In this document: one piece after another, positions 1-8,321 of the stretch
Layout: each line of letters starts with the position of its first letter
Position numbering within the stretch: the stretch's first letter is position 1
From: Thermosipho sp. (in: thermotogales)
GTDB taxonomy: Bacteria > Thermotogota > Thermotogae > Thermotogales > Fervidobacteriaceae
Reading direction: 5' to 3'
Assembly (NCBI GenBank): GCA_017656345.1
Contig: JACDNZ010000014.1
Span: forward strand, 1 to 51,857
DNA: 51,857 nucleotides
Notes under the pieces: model-generated
Database searches by the model: none
What the model saw: only the letters and a program-made list of their open reading frames with translations
What the model was told of the DNA's origin: nothing
Position numbers and translations under genes: made by a program

Positions 1-54
1 AGCAACTGATTCATAATCAGTGAGTCATGGGTTCGAGTCCCATCGCCGCCACCA
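1..54 (+). tRNA. tRNA-Met (anticodon CAT), 3' part only
   Basis: The window opens inside a tRNA. The anticodon stem is 5-9 with 17-21 and the seven-base loop 10-16 has CAT at 12-14. A five-base variable loop follows, then the T arm 27-43 with a TTCGAGT loop, the 3' acceptor strand CGCCGCC at 44-50, discriminator A and an encoded CCA at 52-54. The anticodon stem lacks the run of three G-C pairs of initiator tRNA, so elongator Met is favoured; a tRNA-Ile with lysidine-modified CAT cannot be excluded without the missing 5' half. Confidence 0.93.
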
Positions 55-71
55 GAATAAAAATATATTTG

Positions 72-106
72 AAAAGCCCCCTATTTTAGGGGGCTTTTAT
101 TTTATT
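72..106 (+). terminator. Rho-independent terminator after tRNA-Met
   Basis: A 12-bp stem, 72-83 pairing with 87-98, has a core of GCCCCC/GGGGGC and a three-T loop, followed by a T-rich tract. It lies 17 bases after the tRNA 3' end and ends the tRNA transcript. Confidence 0.88.
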
Positions 107-123
107 TGTAAGAATTTGGGATT

Positions 124-152
124 TTGTTTGTTTAAAGATAAAATGTTATAAT
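124..152 (+). promoter_or_regulatory. promoter for the lipoprotein gene
   Basis: TTGTTT at 124-129 and TATAAT at 147-152 are separated by 17 bases, and TG at 144-145 gives an extended -10 (TGTTATAAT). It sits about 65 bases before the lipoprotein start. Confidence 0.6.
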
Positions 153-218
153 TATTAGATAAAAGTGGAGAAAAAATTTCTAAAGGGGGAAAATTAGTAA
201 ATTTGGGAGGTGGTCGTT

Positions 219-758
219 GTGAAAAAAATAATTTTGTTGTTAGTATTAAGTGTTTTGGTATTAACAAGCTGTACACAAATTCCTTTTAGTTTTAATATTC
301 CACCAACAAGTCAGGTAACTTTGAATGTTGATACATACGGTGGAAGCCTTCCTGTGCTGTTTAAAGATATAGTTTTTGATCAACTAGAAAATGTAGAAGT
401 TTTTGATAGAGTTATTTTGGACTCTCTAAGAATTGATCTTGAATTACAAGCTACAGGTACTATCTTAAATGCGATCGATGTTTCAATTTATGCCAGTACA
501 ACGGAAATTACCTTAAGTGACATCGATGATTCATTGAAGATAGCGACACCAACATTTACAAGCACAAACAAAATAGTAAATGTTACACTTGATTCTTCAA
601 CATCTCCTGTTTTGAGTCAGGTAATTGAATATTTAAACAGTGGAGGCCGTATTTTCCATATAGCAGTATTTGTAGTTAATGAGGCAAGTAGCCTCGATGA
701 AGTTGGAGTAAGAGTTATAGGAGGCGAAATAAAAGGAAAATTTAAGATCATACAATAA
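219..758 (+). CDS. putative lipoprotein of unknown function
   Basis: A 179-residue protein with a lipoprotein signal peptide: two lysines, a hydrophobic stretch, and a lipobox LTSC with the Cys at about residue 18. The rest is mainly beta-prone sequence with no family I recognise. The GTG at 219 is chosen because GGGAGGTGG at 204-212 lies six bases upstream and it gives a normal MKK signal peptide; the GTG at 210 overlaps the ribosome binding site. The gene is monocistronic, between its own promoter and the terminator at 816-846. It is predicted to be anchored at the cell surface or periplasmic face. No enzymatic motif is visible. Confidence 0.85.
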   Translation: MKKIILLLVLSVLVLTSCTQIPFSFNIPPTSQVTLNVDTYGGSLPVLFKDIVFDQLENVEVFDRVILDSLRIDLELQATGTILNAIDVSIYASTTEITLSDIDDSLKIATPTFTSTNKIVNVTLDSSTSPVLSQVIEYLNSGGRIFHIAVFVVNEASSLDEVGVRVIGGEIKGKFKIIQ

Positions 759-815
759 AAAGAAATTCAAATTATAAGTTTTAATATATTAGTTTAATTG
801 TAATTAAGTTAGAAA

Positions 816-846
816 CGCGGAGCAAATGCTCCGCTTTTTTTTATTA
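816..846 (+). terminator. Rho-independent terminator
   Basis: The GCGGAGC/GCTCCGC stem at 819-836 is followed by a run of nine Ts. It ends the lipoprotein transcript. Confidence 0.88.
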
Positions 847-904
847 TTAGTTGATTTTCAGTGCTCACAAAATATTTTAATCTAAAAACAAAAAATTTTA
901 GTAG

Positions 905-933
905 TTGACAAAAAATTTTGGTAGTAGTATAAT
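905..933 (+). promoter_or_regulatory. consensus sigma-A promoter of the DUF2089 operon
   Basis: A perfect TTGACA at 905-910 and a perfect TATAAT at 928-933 are 17 bases apart. This is the closest match to consensus that I saw in the window. It is followed by a leader of about 80 bases containing a small hairpin (970-975 with 981-986) before the first ORF. Confidence 0.85.
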
Positions 934-1017
934 AAATTTTGCAGAGGGTAAAAAATATTTAGAAACGTGTCAAGAAACGGTCTTGAAGAAATTTAAGTAA
1001 GTTTGGAGGTGTTTTCT

Positions 1018-1080
1018 ATGTCTTTAGGTTGTATGTTTTCGATTTGTTCGATGTTGAAATTTTTTGGTTTCAGACTCTAA
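1018..1080 (+). CDS. 20-residue leader ORF upstream of DUF2089
   Basis: An ATG at 1018 sits seven bases after GGAGGT (1005-1010) and opens a 20-codon ORF ending with TAA at 1078-1080. The peptide is MSLGCMFSICSMLKFFGFRL: hydrophobic, with two cysteines, three Met and a basic end. It is the first ORF behind a consensus promoter and ends 32 bases before the DUF2089 start. It is not recognisable as an amino-acid attenuator, since no amino acid is strongly repeated. It could be a small membrane peptide or a translated leader; ORF reality rests on the ribosome binding site and position. Confidence 0.5.
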   Translation: MSLGCMFSICSMLKFFGFRL

Positions 1081-1112
1081 AATTTTGATTTTAATTGAAG
1101 GAGGTGATATAA

Positions 1113-1490
1113 ATGTTACCATTGTGTCCCGTGTGCGGGAAACCAATGAAGGTTACAGAACTAAAATGTACTCGTGATAATGTAAAAGTTTCGGGGTTAT
1201 TTACAGTTTCACCATTAGCTTTTTTAGAAGATGAGGATATGAAATTTATTATTTTGTTTTTAAGAAGTCGTGGAAATTTAAAAGAAATGGAAAGGGTAAC
1301 TGGTATAGGATATTTTACACTGAGGGGAAGACTCGAAAGATTACTTGATAAGATGGGATTAAAACCAATTGGTGATGAAGAATTTGCTGAAGAAGACGAT
1401 GTTTTCTCAAAATTAAAGAAGGGAATTATTACAGTTGAAGATGCAATAAACATAATTAAGAAGAAGAGTGGGGGTGAACAGAATGAATGA
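1113..1490 (+). CDS. DUF2089 family protein (zinc ribbon plus helix-turn-helix)
   Basis: A 125-residue protein. The N-terminus has a CPVCGKPM zinc-ribbon knuckle and a third Cys at about residue 19, followed by a helical region (residues about 40-80, with RSRGNLKEMERVTGIGYFTLRGRL) that looks like the helix-turn-helix of DUF2089 proteins. The C-terminus (about 98-120, FSKLKKGIITVEDAINIIKK) is a short helical hairpin of the kind found at the N-terminus of YvlB-like proteins, and the next gene begins with the same motif. The start has an anti-Shine-Dalgarno match AAGGAGGTGAT. It overlaps the next gene by 8 bases. A regulatory role is inferred from the family fold. Confidence 0.85.
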   Translation: MLPLCPVCGKPMKVTELKCTRDNVKVSGLFTVSPLAFLEDEDMKFIILFLRSRGNLKEMERVTGIGYFTLRGRLERLLDKMGLKPIGDEEFAEEDDVFSKLKKGIITVEDAINIIKKKSGGEQNE

Positions 1491-2427
1491 AATAAAAAAA
1501 GTGTTAGAAGCTTTGCAAAATGGGGAAATTACGGCAGAAGAAGCTGAAATTCTTATTCAAGCTATTAAAGAGAAGGAAAAAGAAAAAGAAAAAAGTATAA
1601 AAGAAGAGCAACAGGAAAAAATAATTGAAGAAACAGAGGAAAAAGAGGCAATAATAGGTGAGAAAACTATTATTGATGAAGGGGAAGTATATGATGGAGA
1701 CATAAATATAGTAAATGGAGAAGTAATAATAAGAGGAACTGTAAACGGGGATTGTTCAGTTGTAATGGGTAAACTTATTTTCTCTGGAGAAGTTATGGGA
1801 GACATGAATATTGTTGGTACGAAAGTTAAGTGGGAAGGTGGACTAATTCATGGAAGTTTAAATATTGTTGGAAGTAAAGAAAATGGTGAACTACCAAAAA
1901 TTAAAGGGGGTTTAACAAGAGTAAATAATTTATTTATGAGAGGACTTTTCGGATTATTTTTGAAACCTATACTTTCGGGTATTGAAGTAAAAAATGGGAA
2001 TTTTAGAGGAAAATGGAATTTTGGTAAAAACAAAACACAGGTTTTTGATAGGCTCGTTATCAAAGAAGGAGAAACATTTGAAACAAACGATGATATAAAA
2101 GCGGATGAAATAATTGTGAAGGGAAAACTTGTTTGTTCAAATATAAAAACTGATAGATTGTCAATTTATGGAGATGTTTCGAGTGGAAATATTTCGGCTG
2201 ATGAAATTGTTTTGTCTGATAATGGTGTTTTAAAATGTGGCAATATAACCGTTGAAGAGATAATAGTTGATGAAAATGCAAGTATAAAATGTGGAAATAT
2301 TTCAGCTGAGGACATATACTTAAATGGTGAAATTTCCGCGGGTTTAGTCAGCTGTGAAATTTTAAGAGGAAAAGGAAAATTAAAGGCAGGTGGAGTTTCC
2401 TGTGAGGAGAATGAGCTCGGAAAATAG
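1483..2427 (+). CDS. bactofilin-like / polymer-forming beta-helical protein with YvlB-type N-terminus
   Basis: A 314-residue protein. Residues 1-30 form the helical hairpin motif (VLEALQNGEITAEEAEILIQAI), 31-55 are a Lys/Glu-rich coiled region, and 56-314 is a series of short beta repeats with regularly spaced Gly and Ile/Val (INIVNGEVIIRGTVNGD, CGNISAEDI), typical of bactofilin-like right-handed beta-helices. No signal peptide is seen, so it is probably cytoplasmic and may polymerise. The ATG at 1483 is preferred over the GTG at 1468 because GTGGGGGTG at 1468-1476 is the ribosome binding site. It is coupled to DUF2089 by an 8-base overlap and to the downstream MFS gene by 26 bases. The function is unknown; a DUF2089-regulated envelope or cytoskeletal scaffold is inference. 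Confidence 0.75.
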   Translation: MNEIKKVLEALQNGEITAEEAEILIQAIKEKEKEKEKSIKEEQQEKIIEETEEKEAIIGEKTIIDEGEVYDGDINIVNGEVIIRGTVNGDCSVVMGKLIFSGEVMGDMNIVGTKVKWEGGLIHGSLNIVGSKENGELPKIKGGLTRVNNLFMRGLFGLFLKPILSGIEVKNGNFRGKWNFGKNKTQVFDRLVIKEGETFETNDDIKADEIIVKGKLVCSNIKTDRLSIYGDVSSGNISADEIVLSDNGVLKCGNITVEEIIVDENASIKCGNISAEDIYLNGEISAGLVSCEILRGKGKLKAGGVSCEENELGK

Positions 2428-3691
2428 GTTGTTTAATAGGAATTTTACCTTATATGCATTGGGAAGACTTGTTTCCATAATAGGTTCTGGTATTCAAATG
2501 ATTGCTATACCACTTTATATTTTGGATTTAACGGGTTCTGGAACTGCAATGGGTATTTTTACGCTTCTTGGAATACTTCCAAGACTTGCAGCTGCTCCGT
2601 TTGCCGGGGTGATTGGTGATAGGTGGAATAGGAAAAGTATAATGGTATGGACCGATTTTTTAAGAGGTTTCTTAATATTGTTTTTAGCGTTTCTTGCTTT
2701 TAATAATTTCATGAGTCTAATAGTATTGTTTGTTGTTCAGGCAATTATTTCAGTCTTTGATGGTTTTTTTGGAGCAGCAACAAGTGCAATGTTACCCGAT
2801 ATTGTTAGTGAAGAAAATTTGAGAAGAGCAAATTCAGTTCTTGGATCGGTGAATTCATTTTCAATGATTATTGGACCTATTTTAGGTGGAATTATTTATG
2901 GAGTTTTGGGTATATCTATGGTATTTTTACTTAACGGAATTTCTTTTGTTGTTTCAGCTATTAGTGAGTTGTTTATAACTTACAAGGTTAAGTTCAAAAA
3001 AGAGGCGAAATTAGATGTTAAAACTTTCTTTGTAGAGTTTAAGCAGGGAATAGCATTTATTTTTACCAATCGGGGGTTAAAATATCTTTTTACGTTTGCT
3101 ATGGTTACTAATTTTCTACTTTCACCTTTGTTCCAGGTTGTTGAACCATATGTTTTAAGACAAATTGTGAAAATGAGTTCTCAACAATATGGTTTTGTTC
3201 AAACGTTTTTCACAATAGGGATGCTTTTAGGAAATATTGTTTTAGCTTCATTTTTGAAGAAAGCTAGAAATAAAATATTAATGGTAAGTGGTCTTTTTAT
3301 TGAATTAGCGATGCTGATGATGTTCGGAGTTCTTATTTTCCCGAACATATTATCAAAAATGTCTATTTGGAACTTTTTCTGGATAACTGGATCTATTTAC
3401 TTTATTGTTGGTGTATTTAATACTTTTGTAAATGTACCTATTTTTACTAATTTACAACTCATGACCCCCTCTAGTATTAGATCGAGAGTATTTTCATCTA
3501 TTGAGATTTTCTCACAACTCATGACACCTCTTGGTGCTGTTATATACGGTTTTTTACTGGATCATGTTGCGGCACATTTGATGTTTATAAGTATAACTGC
3601 TCTATCTTCACTGATTACTCTCGTGTTCATTGTTATTGCACCACATGAGGTATATGACCCGGTTCCGGCAAAAGCTAACGCAGAAAGTTAG
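2402..3691 (+). CDS. MFS transporter, MFS_3 / macrolide-efflux type (copy 1)
   Basis: A 429-residue protein with about 12 predicted membrane segments. The loop after the second segment has the MFS motif A in the form GVIGDRWNRKSIM. The sequence resembles the MFS_3 exporters (EntS / macrolide-efflux-like), but the substrate cannot be read from sequence. The GTG at 2402 is chosen because the resulting N-terminus (MRRMSSENRLFNRNF) aligns with that of the paralogue at 4118, and GGTGGAG lies six bases upstream. It overlaps the bactofilin-like gene by 26 bases, so the two are likely co-translated. The transcript ends at the terminator 3721-3748. Confidence 0.85.
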   Translation: MRRMSSENRLFNRNFTLYALGRLVSIIGSGIQMIAIPLYILDLTGSGTAMGIFTLLGILPRLAAAPFAGVIGDRWNRKSIMVWTDFLRGFLILFLAFLAFNNFMSLIVLFVVQAIISVFDGFFGAATSAMLPDIVSEENLRRANSVLGSVNSFSMIIGPILGGIIYGVLGISMVFLLNGISFVVSAISELFITYKVKFKKEAKLDVKTFFVEFKQGIAFIFTNRGLKYLFTFAMVTNFLLSPLFQVVEPYVLRQIVKMSSQQYGFVQTFFTIGMLLGNIVLASFLKKARNKILMVSGLFIELAMLMMFGVLIFPNILSKMSIWNFFWITGSIYFIVGVFNTFVNVPIFTNLQLMTPSSIRSRVFSSIEIFSQLMTPLGAVIYGFLLDHVAAHLMFISITALSSLITLVFIVIAPHEVYDPVPAKANAES

Positions 3692-3720
3692 AACATCAAA
3701 AAAAGTGGTAAAACTTTTCA

Positions 3721-3748
3721 AAAGTCCCCAACAATGGGGACTTTTTTT
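3721..3748 (+). terminator. Rho-independent terminator
   Basis: A ten-base stem, AAAAGTCCCC with GGGGACTTTT, a six-base loop and a run of seven Ts lie about 30 bases after the first MFS gene. Confidence 0.9.
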
Positions 3749-4117
3749 GTGTGATAGTGAATCTTATAACCTGAAGTAAAATTTTTTGAATGATCCAATT
3801 AATTTGTATAATTATTTTTTTGATGATGTATTAAAGACTTTTTGAAGAATTGATATATTATAATTTATATATTAATAACACTTGAATATTTTTCTTGACT
3901 GATGTTTTCGAATTATATGTTAAAATACCGATTTATATCTTTTTCAAAAGAATGTATATTGTTAGATTAAATAATAATTAATCTTTAAGTAATATATAAT
4001 TAATATGCATGCGAGATAATTCATGTAAATGAAATGCAATGTTAAAATTTTGAAAAATTTATGGTATAATAAAAATTCAGATGAAAAACTCCTTTAGCTG
4101 GAGGGGGGATATAATTG
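3749..4117. other. AT-rich intergenic region between the two MFS genes
   Basis: About 370 bases with no credible ORF. I see an inverted repeat AGATTAA(7)TTAATCT at 3964-3984, an isolated TTGACT at 3895-3900 without a good -10, and an extended -10 promoter at 4062-4070. The rest is low-complexity A/T sequence. Confidence 0.6.
4042..4070 (+). promoter_or_regulatory. promoter for the second MFS gene
   Basis: TGGTATAAT at 4062-4070 is an extended -10; a weak TTAAAA at 4042-4047 is 17 bases upstream of the TATAAT. It allows the second MFS gene to be expressed apart from the first. Confidence 0.6.
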
Positions 4118-5392
4118 ATGAAAAAGTTATCGAATAATATCTTATTTGATAGAAATTTTGTTTTATACACCCTTGGAAGGTTGGTATCAGTTATAGGTTC
4201 TGGTATTCAAATTATTGCCATCCCCCTTTATATACTTGATGTTACAGGTTCTGGAACCGCTATGGGACTATTTACATTACTTGGAATGATTCCAAGACTC
4301 GTTGCTGCTCCGTTTGCTGGAGTTATTGGGGATAGATGGAACAGAAAGAAAATAATGGTATGGACTGATTTTTTAAGAGGTTTTTTGATACTTTTTCTTG
4401 CCTTGCTATCTTTTGGCAGACTTCTAACAATTCCTATTCTGTTCTTAGTTCAAGCTTTTGTTTCCGTGTTCGATGGATTTTTTGGTGCTGCTACAGAAGC
4501 AATGCTTCCGGATATTGTAAAAAAAGAACACCTGAGAAAAGCTAATTCTATTTTGGGTTCTGTTAACTCTTTTTCAATGTTGGTGGGGCCTGCATTAGGA
4601 GGATTTATTTATGGATTATACGGGATCTCTCTGGTATTTTTGCTAAATGGAGTTTCATTTGTAATTTCGGCAGTTAGTGAGATTTTCATTGTTTATAAAA
4701 GAAAGTTTAGCAAAGAAAGTAAGCTTAGCTTTAAGGTGTTTATTGTTGAATTCAAAGATGGGTTGTCTTTTATTTTTAGAAGGAGAGCTTTGAAGTATCT
4801 GGTAATGTTTGCAATTGTAATAAATTTCCTTATATATCCTTTATATGAAGTGGTTGAACCATATATTTTAAGGAAAGTAGTAAAATTAAGTGCTCAACAG
4901 TATGGTTTAATTCAAATGTTTTTTACAGCCGGGATGTTAATTGGAAACCTTATAATGGCGTCCTTTTTAACAAAGATTAGAAATAAAGTTCTTATGATTT
5001 CAGGAATAATAACCCAAACTATTATGCTAATATTCTTCTCTATTTTGGTCTTTCCGAATATTCTGTCTTTGTTCAGTATCTGGGAATTTTTCTATGCGAT
5101 TGGAGTAATTTATTTTGTAATAGGTTTTTTCAACACCCTGGTAAATGTTCCAGTTTCTACAAACTTACAATTACTTACACCTTCGAATATTAGAGCAAGG
5201 GTATTTGCTTCTTTGGGAGTACTATTTCAGCTTATGATTCCACTTGGGGCGGTAGTATATGGATTTTTACTTGATAGAATCCCAGCTCACATCATACTCT
5301 TTACTATATCGGTTATTGTACTTGTTACTTCAATGATATTTATTTTCATTTCTCCACATGAAATGTTTGAACCAGCAGTTGAGGAGAGTTAA
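4118..5392 (+). CDS. MFS transporter, MFS_3 / macrolide-efflux type (copy 2)
   Basis: A 424-residue paralogue of the protein at 2402-3691, similar along its whole length, with the same motif A (GVIGDRWNRKKIM) and about 12 membrane segments. The tandem arrangement points to local duplication followed by divergence in the periplasmic and C-terminal parts. The ATG at 4118 follows GGAGGGGGG by nine bases; a TTG at 4115 directly before it is equally usable. It has its own promoter. Its 3' end overlaps the convergent gene at 5389-5943 by four bases, with no terminator between them. Substrate unknown. Confidence 0.84.
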   Translation: MKKLSNNILFDRNFVLYTLGRLVSVIGSGIQIIAIPLYILDVTGSGTAMGLFTLLGMIPRLVAAPFAGVIGDRWNRKKIMVWTDFLRGFLILFLALLSFGRLLTIPILFLVQAFVSVFDGFFGAATEAMLPDIVKKEHLRKANSILGSVNSFSMLVGPALGGFIYGLYGISLVFLLNGVSFVISAVSEIFIVYKRKFSKESKLSFKVFIVEFKDGLSFIFRRRALKYLVMFAIVINFLIYPLYEVVEPYILRKVVKLSAQQYGLIQMFFTAGMLIGNLIMASFLTKIRNKVLMISGIITQTIMLIFFSILVFPNILSLFSIWEFFYAIGVIYFVIGFFNTLVNVPVSTNLQLLTPSNIRARVFASLGVLFQLMIPLGAVVYGFLLDRIPAHIILFTISVIVLVTSMIFIFISPHEMFEPAVEES

Positions 5393-5943
5393 ATTTTGTT
5401 TTTATAATACTCGGTTATAATGTCAAAGGCTTTATCTAGTTCTTTGATTTTATCTTCTTTTTCTTTTAATGTTAATTTTTTATCCATGTTTATTTTTTTT
5501 ATTTTTTCGAATAGGAGTTCATTAATTTTAGAATAAGACAAATTTGGAGTAGCTCCAAGTACTCTGAATGCTTCGATAGTGTTTGGATCGAGTCCTTCTT
5601 TTTTTAGTTCATTTTCGATTTTTGATTTGGTTTTACCAAGTGTTCTTTTGAATATTGAAAAGAAGATACTGATAAATATAACAGCGGGAATGAGAGATAT
5701 TATAATTTTAAATATTATTTCAAATCCGAACAAGGGAGGATAAAATCCTAAAACTAGATTTTTGAATATTGAAAAGAAGGTAATAAAGAATACAACCCCG
5801 ATTATTAAAGATACGATAAAAGAAATTATTTTTCCAATATTTATGTTAGTTTTTTTTCTGGACAAAATTTTTATAACTATTGAAATTAATATGAATATTG
5901 CTAAAAGTATTGTTAATAAAGTTTCAATATTAATGCTTGTCAT
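5389..5943 (-). CDS. membrane protein with degenerate J-like C-terminal domain
   Basis: A 184-residue protein with an N-terminal membrane segment (residues about 5-25), two further segments around 40-60 and 75-105, and a soluble C-terminal tail. The tail (about 130-184: LGATPNLSYSKINELLFEKI ... KIKELDKAFDIITEYY) has the spacing and hydrophobic pattern of a J-domain, but the HPD tripeptide is replaced by NMD, so Hsp70 stimulation is doubtful. The ATG at 5943 is chosen because AAAGGAGTGAT lies just upstream; a longer reading adds seven residues over this site. It is the last gene of the ddl operon. The J-like assignment is a pattern-level inference. Confidence 0.65.
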   Translation of the reverse strand: MTSINIETLLTILLAIFILISIVIKILSRKKTNINIGKIISFIVSLIIGVVFFITFFSIFKNLVLGFYPPLFGFEIIFKIIISLIPAVIFISIFFSIFKRTLGKTKSKIENELKKEGLDPNTIEAFRVLGATPNLSYSKINELLFEKIKKINMDKKLTLKEKEDKIKELDKAFDIITEYYKNKI

Positions 5944-6019
5944 TTGTATCACTCCTTTTTCCAACGATAAAATTGGAAAATTTCAAAGTGAGTGCTTTGA
6001 GTTCTTATAAAAAGGCAAA

Positions 6020-7567
6020 TCACATATAATTATCCGGGAGATCATTTTCAAATAGTACAACATCCCCTGGTTTTAAAAACTGCTTAAACTTTTCGGTTAC
6101 TTCATCTAATGTATCAACTTCAACTATTTTTTCCTCAGGAAATTTTGATTCAAGAAGTCCTTCTTTTATTTTTTGTGTTCTTTCTTTCCCGACAAGGAAA
6201 ACGTAGTCCGCATATTTTGCGAGAAGTTTTCCAAGTTTGTAATGTTCTTCGGCTTCTTTCTTTCCTAATTCTACAAATCCCGGTGTTACAACTATTTTTC
6301 TTCTATCACCGTATAAGCTTAAATATTCCAGGGCCATTTTGAAACCATTTGGATTAGAGTTAAAAGTATCGTCGATAACAGTGATAGTGTCATTTCTTAT
6401 AATTTCAAGTCTATGTTTTGGTTTTTCAACATTTTTAGCTCTTTCTATAACTTCTTCAACGGGTACTTTTATTTCAAAAGCGGTTACTATAGCTAGTAAC
6501 AGGTCTCTGATATTTTCAATGCCAAATATATTTGTTTCGATTTCAAAGCTTACGTTGTTGGGAGTTAACAGAGTAAATTTTGAACCATTTTTATCCTGTC
6601 TTATATTTTTTGCTATGTAATCTGCCTCTGCATTTTCTATACCACATTTCACAATTTCTTTGTTTCCTATTTCGTTGATTACTTTCTTAATATTTTCGTC
6701 GTCATAGTTTACTATCAACATTTTTCCCGACTTTTCATCTTTTAGATAATTTTTAAATGTCTCAATGATTTCATCCATACTATCAAATTCTTCAAAGTGT
6801 TGAATTCCAATAGATGTTAATATGGATATTTCAGGTTGAACGAGATTTAAAAGTTTTTTGTATCCGTATGAATCATTTTCAGCTAGTTCAACAACAAAAA
6901 CATCATGTGATTTATCAAGTTTCTCTCTGATTGTTCTGGTTATTCCCATAGTTGTGTTGTAGCTTTCTGGGGTCATCAAAGTATTAAAATGGTCTGAAAC
7001 CAGGTGGTAAATGTAATATTTTGTGCTTGTTTTTCCATAGCTACCTGTAACTGCGATAGTTAAAGGTTTTAATCTTCTGTATTTTCTTGCGGCATCTTTG
7101 TAATAGTAATTATTTATTAGTTTTTCCACAGGGGTCATTAATCCGTTAATTACCCAGAAATAAAGGGAATTAAATAAAGAAAGTGAAAATGTAGTTATAT
7201 CAAGTAAGAGAGTGTTGTAAATAATTACTTCAATAAAGAATAATATAAATATAATGTATGAGACATATAAGAGTCTTCGAAGCCTCTTTGTAAATTTTAA
7301 TGGTTTTTTTTGCTTTCTAAAAATGAATTTTCTAATGTCAAAATATAAAGAAATAGTGACAAAAGGAATTGCGTATAGAGGGTGCACAAAGTATAAAATA
7401 ATGGAAATTAGAAAGAAAAAGTTTGCAAAATATCTATCAAGATGAGTGAAAATCCATCTTAAAAACTTTTTTTCCGAGTATTCTTCAAGTTGCAACATGT
7501 GTAGTGAGTAAAAAGATCTTACAGCAAAACTTGTAGCAACAATCAGAAGGAATATAATTCTATCCAT
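6020..7567 (-). CDS. membrane-anchored MurF-like Mur ligase
   Basis: A 515-residue protein. Residues 1-165 hold about four membrane segments, which ordinary MurF lacks. From 170 on it is a Mur ligase: P-loop GSYGKTST at 175-182, the central-domain motif VVELAEND, TSIGIQHFEEF, and the DDTFNSNPNG motif equivalent to DDAYNANP of MurF. The end reads LFENDLPDNY rather than the usual KGSRG. By family it should add D-Ala-D-Ala to the UDP-MurNAc tripeptide, and Ddl, which makes that dipeptide, is two genes upstream. The ATG at 7567 follows GAGGT and overlaps the upstream gene by 8 bases. No other murF is present near murE/mraY in this window. Confidence 0.8.
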   Translation of the reverse strand: MDRIIFLLIVATSFAVRSFYSLHMLQLEEYSEKKFLRWIFTHLDRYFANFFFLISIILYFVHPLYAIPFVTISLYFDIRKFIFRKQKKPLKFTKRLRRLLYVSYIIFILFFIEVIIYNTLLLDITTFSLSLFNSLYFWVINGLMTPVEKLINNYYYKDAARKYRRLKPLTIAVTGSYGKTSTKYYIYHLVSDHFNTLMTPESYNTTMGITRTIREKLDKSHDVFVVELAENDSYGYKKLLNLVQPEISILTSIGIQHFEEFDSMDEIIETFKNYLKDEKSGKMLIVNYDDENIKKVINEIGNKEIVKCGIENAEADYIAKNIRQDKNGSKFTLLTPNNVSFEIETNIFGIENIRDLLLAIVTAFEIKVPVEEVIERAKNVEKPKHRLEIIRNDTITVIDDTFNSNPNGFKMALEYLSLYGDRRKIVVTPGFVELGKKEAEEHYKLGKLLAKYADYVFLVGKERTQKIKEGLLESKFPEEKIVEVDTLDEVTEKFKQFLKPGDVVLFENDLPDNYM

Positions 7568-8321
7568 TCTTATATACCTCACTTAAAAAATTGTTTAAAT
7601 CTGATATAAAGCGTTCAAAGTTTTCCAGATATGGGAAATGCCCGGCGTTTTCATACATAACAAGTTTTGATTCTTTAATCAATTCGTTGAATTTCTGACC
7701 TACTATTTTTGGCACAGCTTTGTCTTTTTTGCCCCAGATGAGCAAAGTTTTACAATTAATTTTGGATAGAATGTTTGAGATATCCTCATTTATAACTTTT
7801 TTAAGGATTTCGCGCATTATGTCTTTTGCATTTCTGTAATCTTCTGAGCCGAATTTTTTCTTAAGTTTTTCTAAGTATTTTTCTTTTTGTGGAAATAATG
7901 AGACAATTTTCTTTAAAAATTTATACGTATAAATTTTTAAAAGGGTTTTAAGATCTTTCTTAATTTTTATACCCGGGGATGCTATAATTACAAGACCTCT
8001 AAGCCATTTTGGGTTTTTACTTGCGATTATTGTTGCAATTTTTCCTCCAAAAGAGTGTCCTACAAGTACAGCTTCAGATAGATTGAAACTGTCAATTAAT
8101 TCGTTAATGATTTCAGCATATTCAAAACTATCAATAATTCTATCAGGGATATCGCTTTTCCCGAATCCAGGAAGGTCAATTAGAATTGATCTATAATTGA
8201 TCTGTTTGGCTATTGGGTGAAGTGAATGAAGATTTCCACCCCATCCATGTAGAAAAATAATATTTTTACCCTTTCCAATTACTTCATAATTAATTTTTAA
8301 TCCTCTGATCTCCCTTATCAT
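7560..8321 (-). CDS. alpha/beta hydrolase
   Basis: A 253-residue protein of the alpha/beta hydrolase fold. The oxyanion region is HGWGGN (about 25-30), the nucleophile elbow is GHSFGG (Ser at about 94), the acid is probably the Asp in KKDKAVP (about 200), and the His lies in AGHFPY (about 228). No signal peptide. It overlaps ddl (ATGA, 4 bases) and the MurF-like gene (8 bases), so the three are tightly coupled; a peptidoglycan-related esterase or amidase role is suggested only by this context. Substrate unknown. Confidence 0.85.
   Translation of the reverse strand: MIREIRGLKINYEVIGKGKNIIFLHGWGGNLHSLHPIAKQINYRSILIDLPGFGKSDIPDRIIDSFEYAEIINELIDSFNLSEAVLVGHSFGGKIATIIASKNPKWLRGLVIIASPGIKIKKDLKTLLKIYTYKFLKKIVSLFPQKEKYLEKLKKKFGSEDYRNAKDIMREILKKVINEDISNILSKINCKTLLIWGKKDKAVPKIVGQKFNELIKESKLVMYENAGHFPYLENFERFISDLNNFLSEVYKNG

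Noticed and set aside
37-110. The inverted repeat after the tRNA as an attachment site for a mobile element
   Set aside because: It is an ordinary terminator; no integrase and no repeated tRNA 3' end are visible in the window.
3749-4117. Possible CRISPR or repeat array in the low-complexity region
   Set aside because: The sequence is only A/T-rich, with a single short inverted repeat and no regularly spaced direct repeats.
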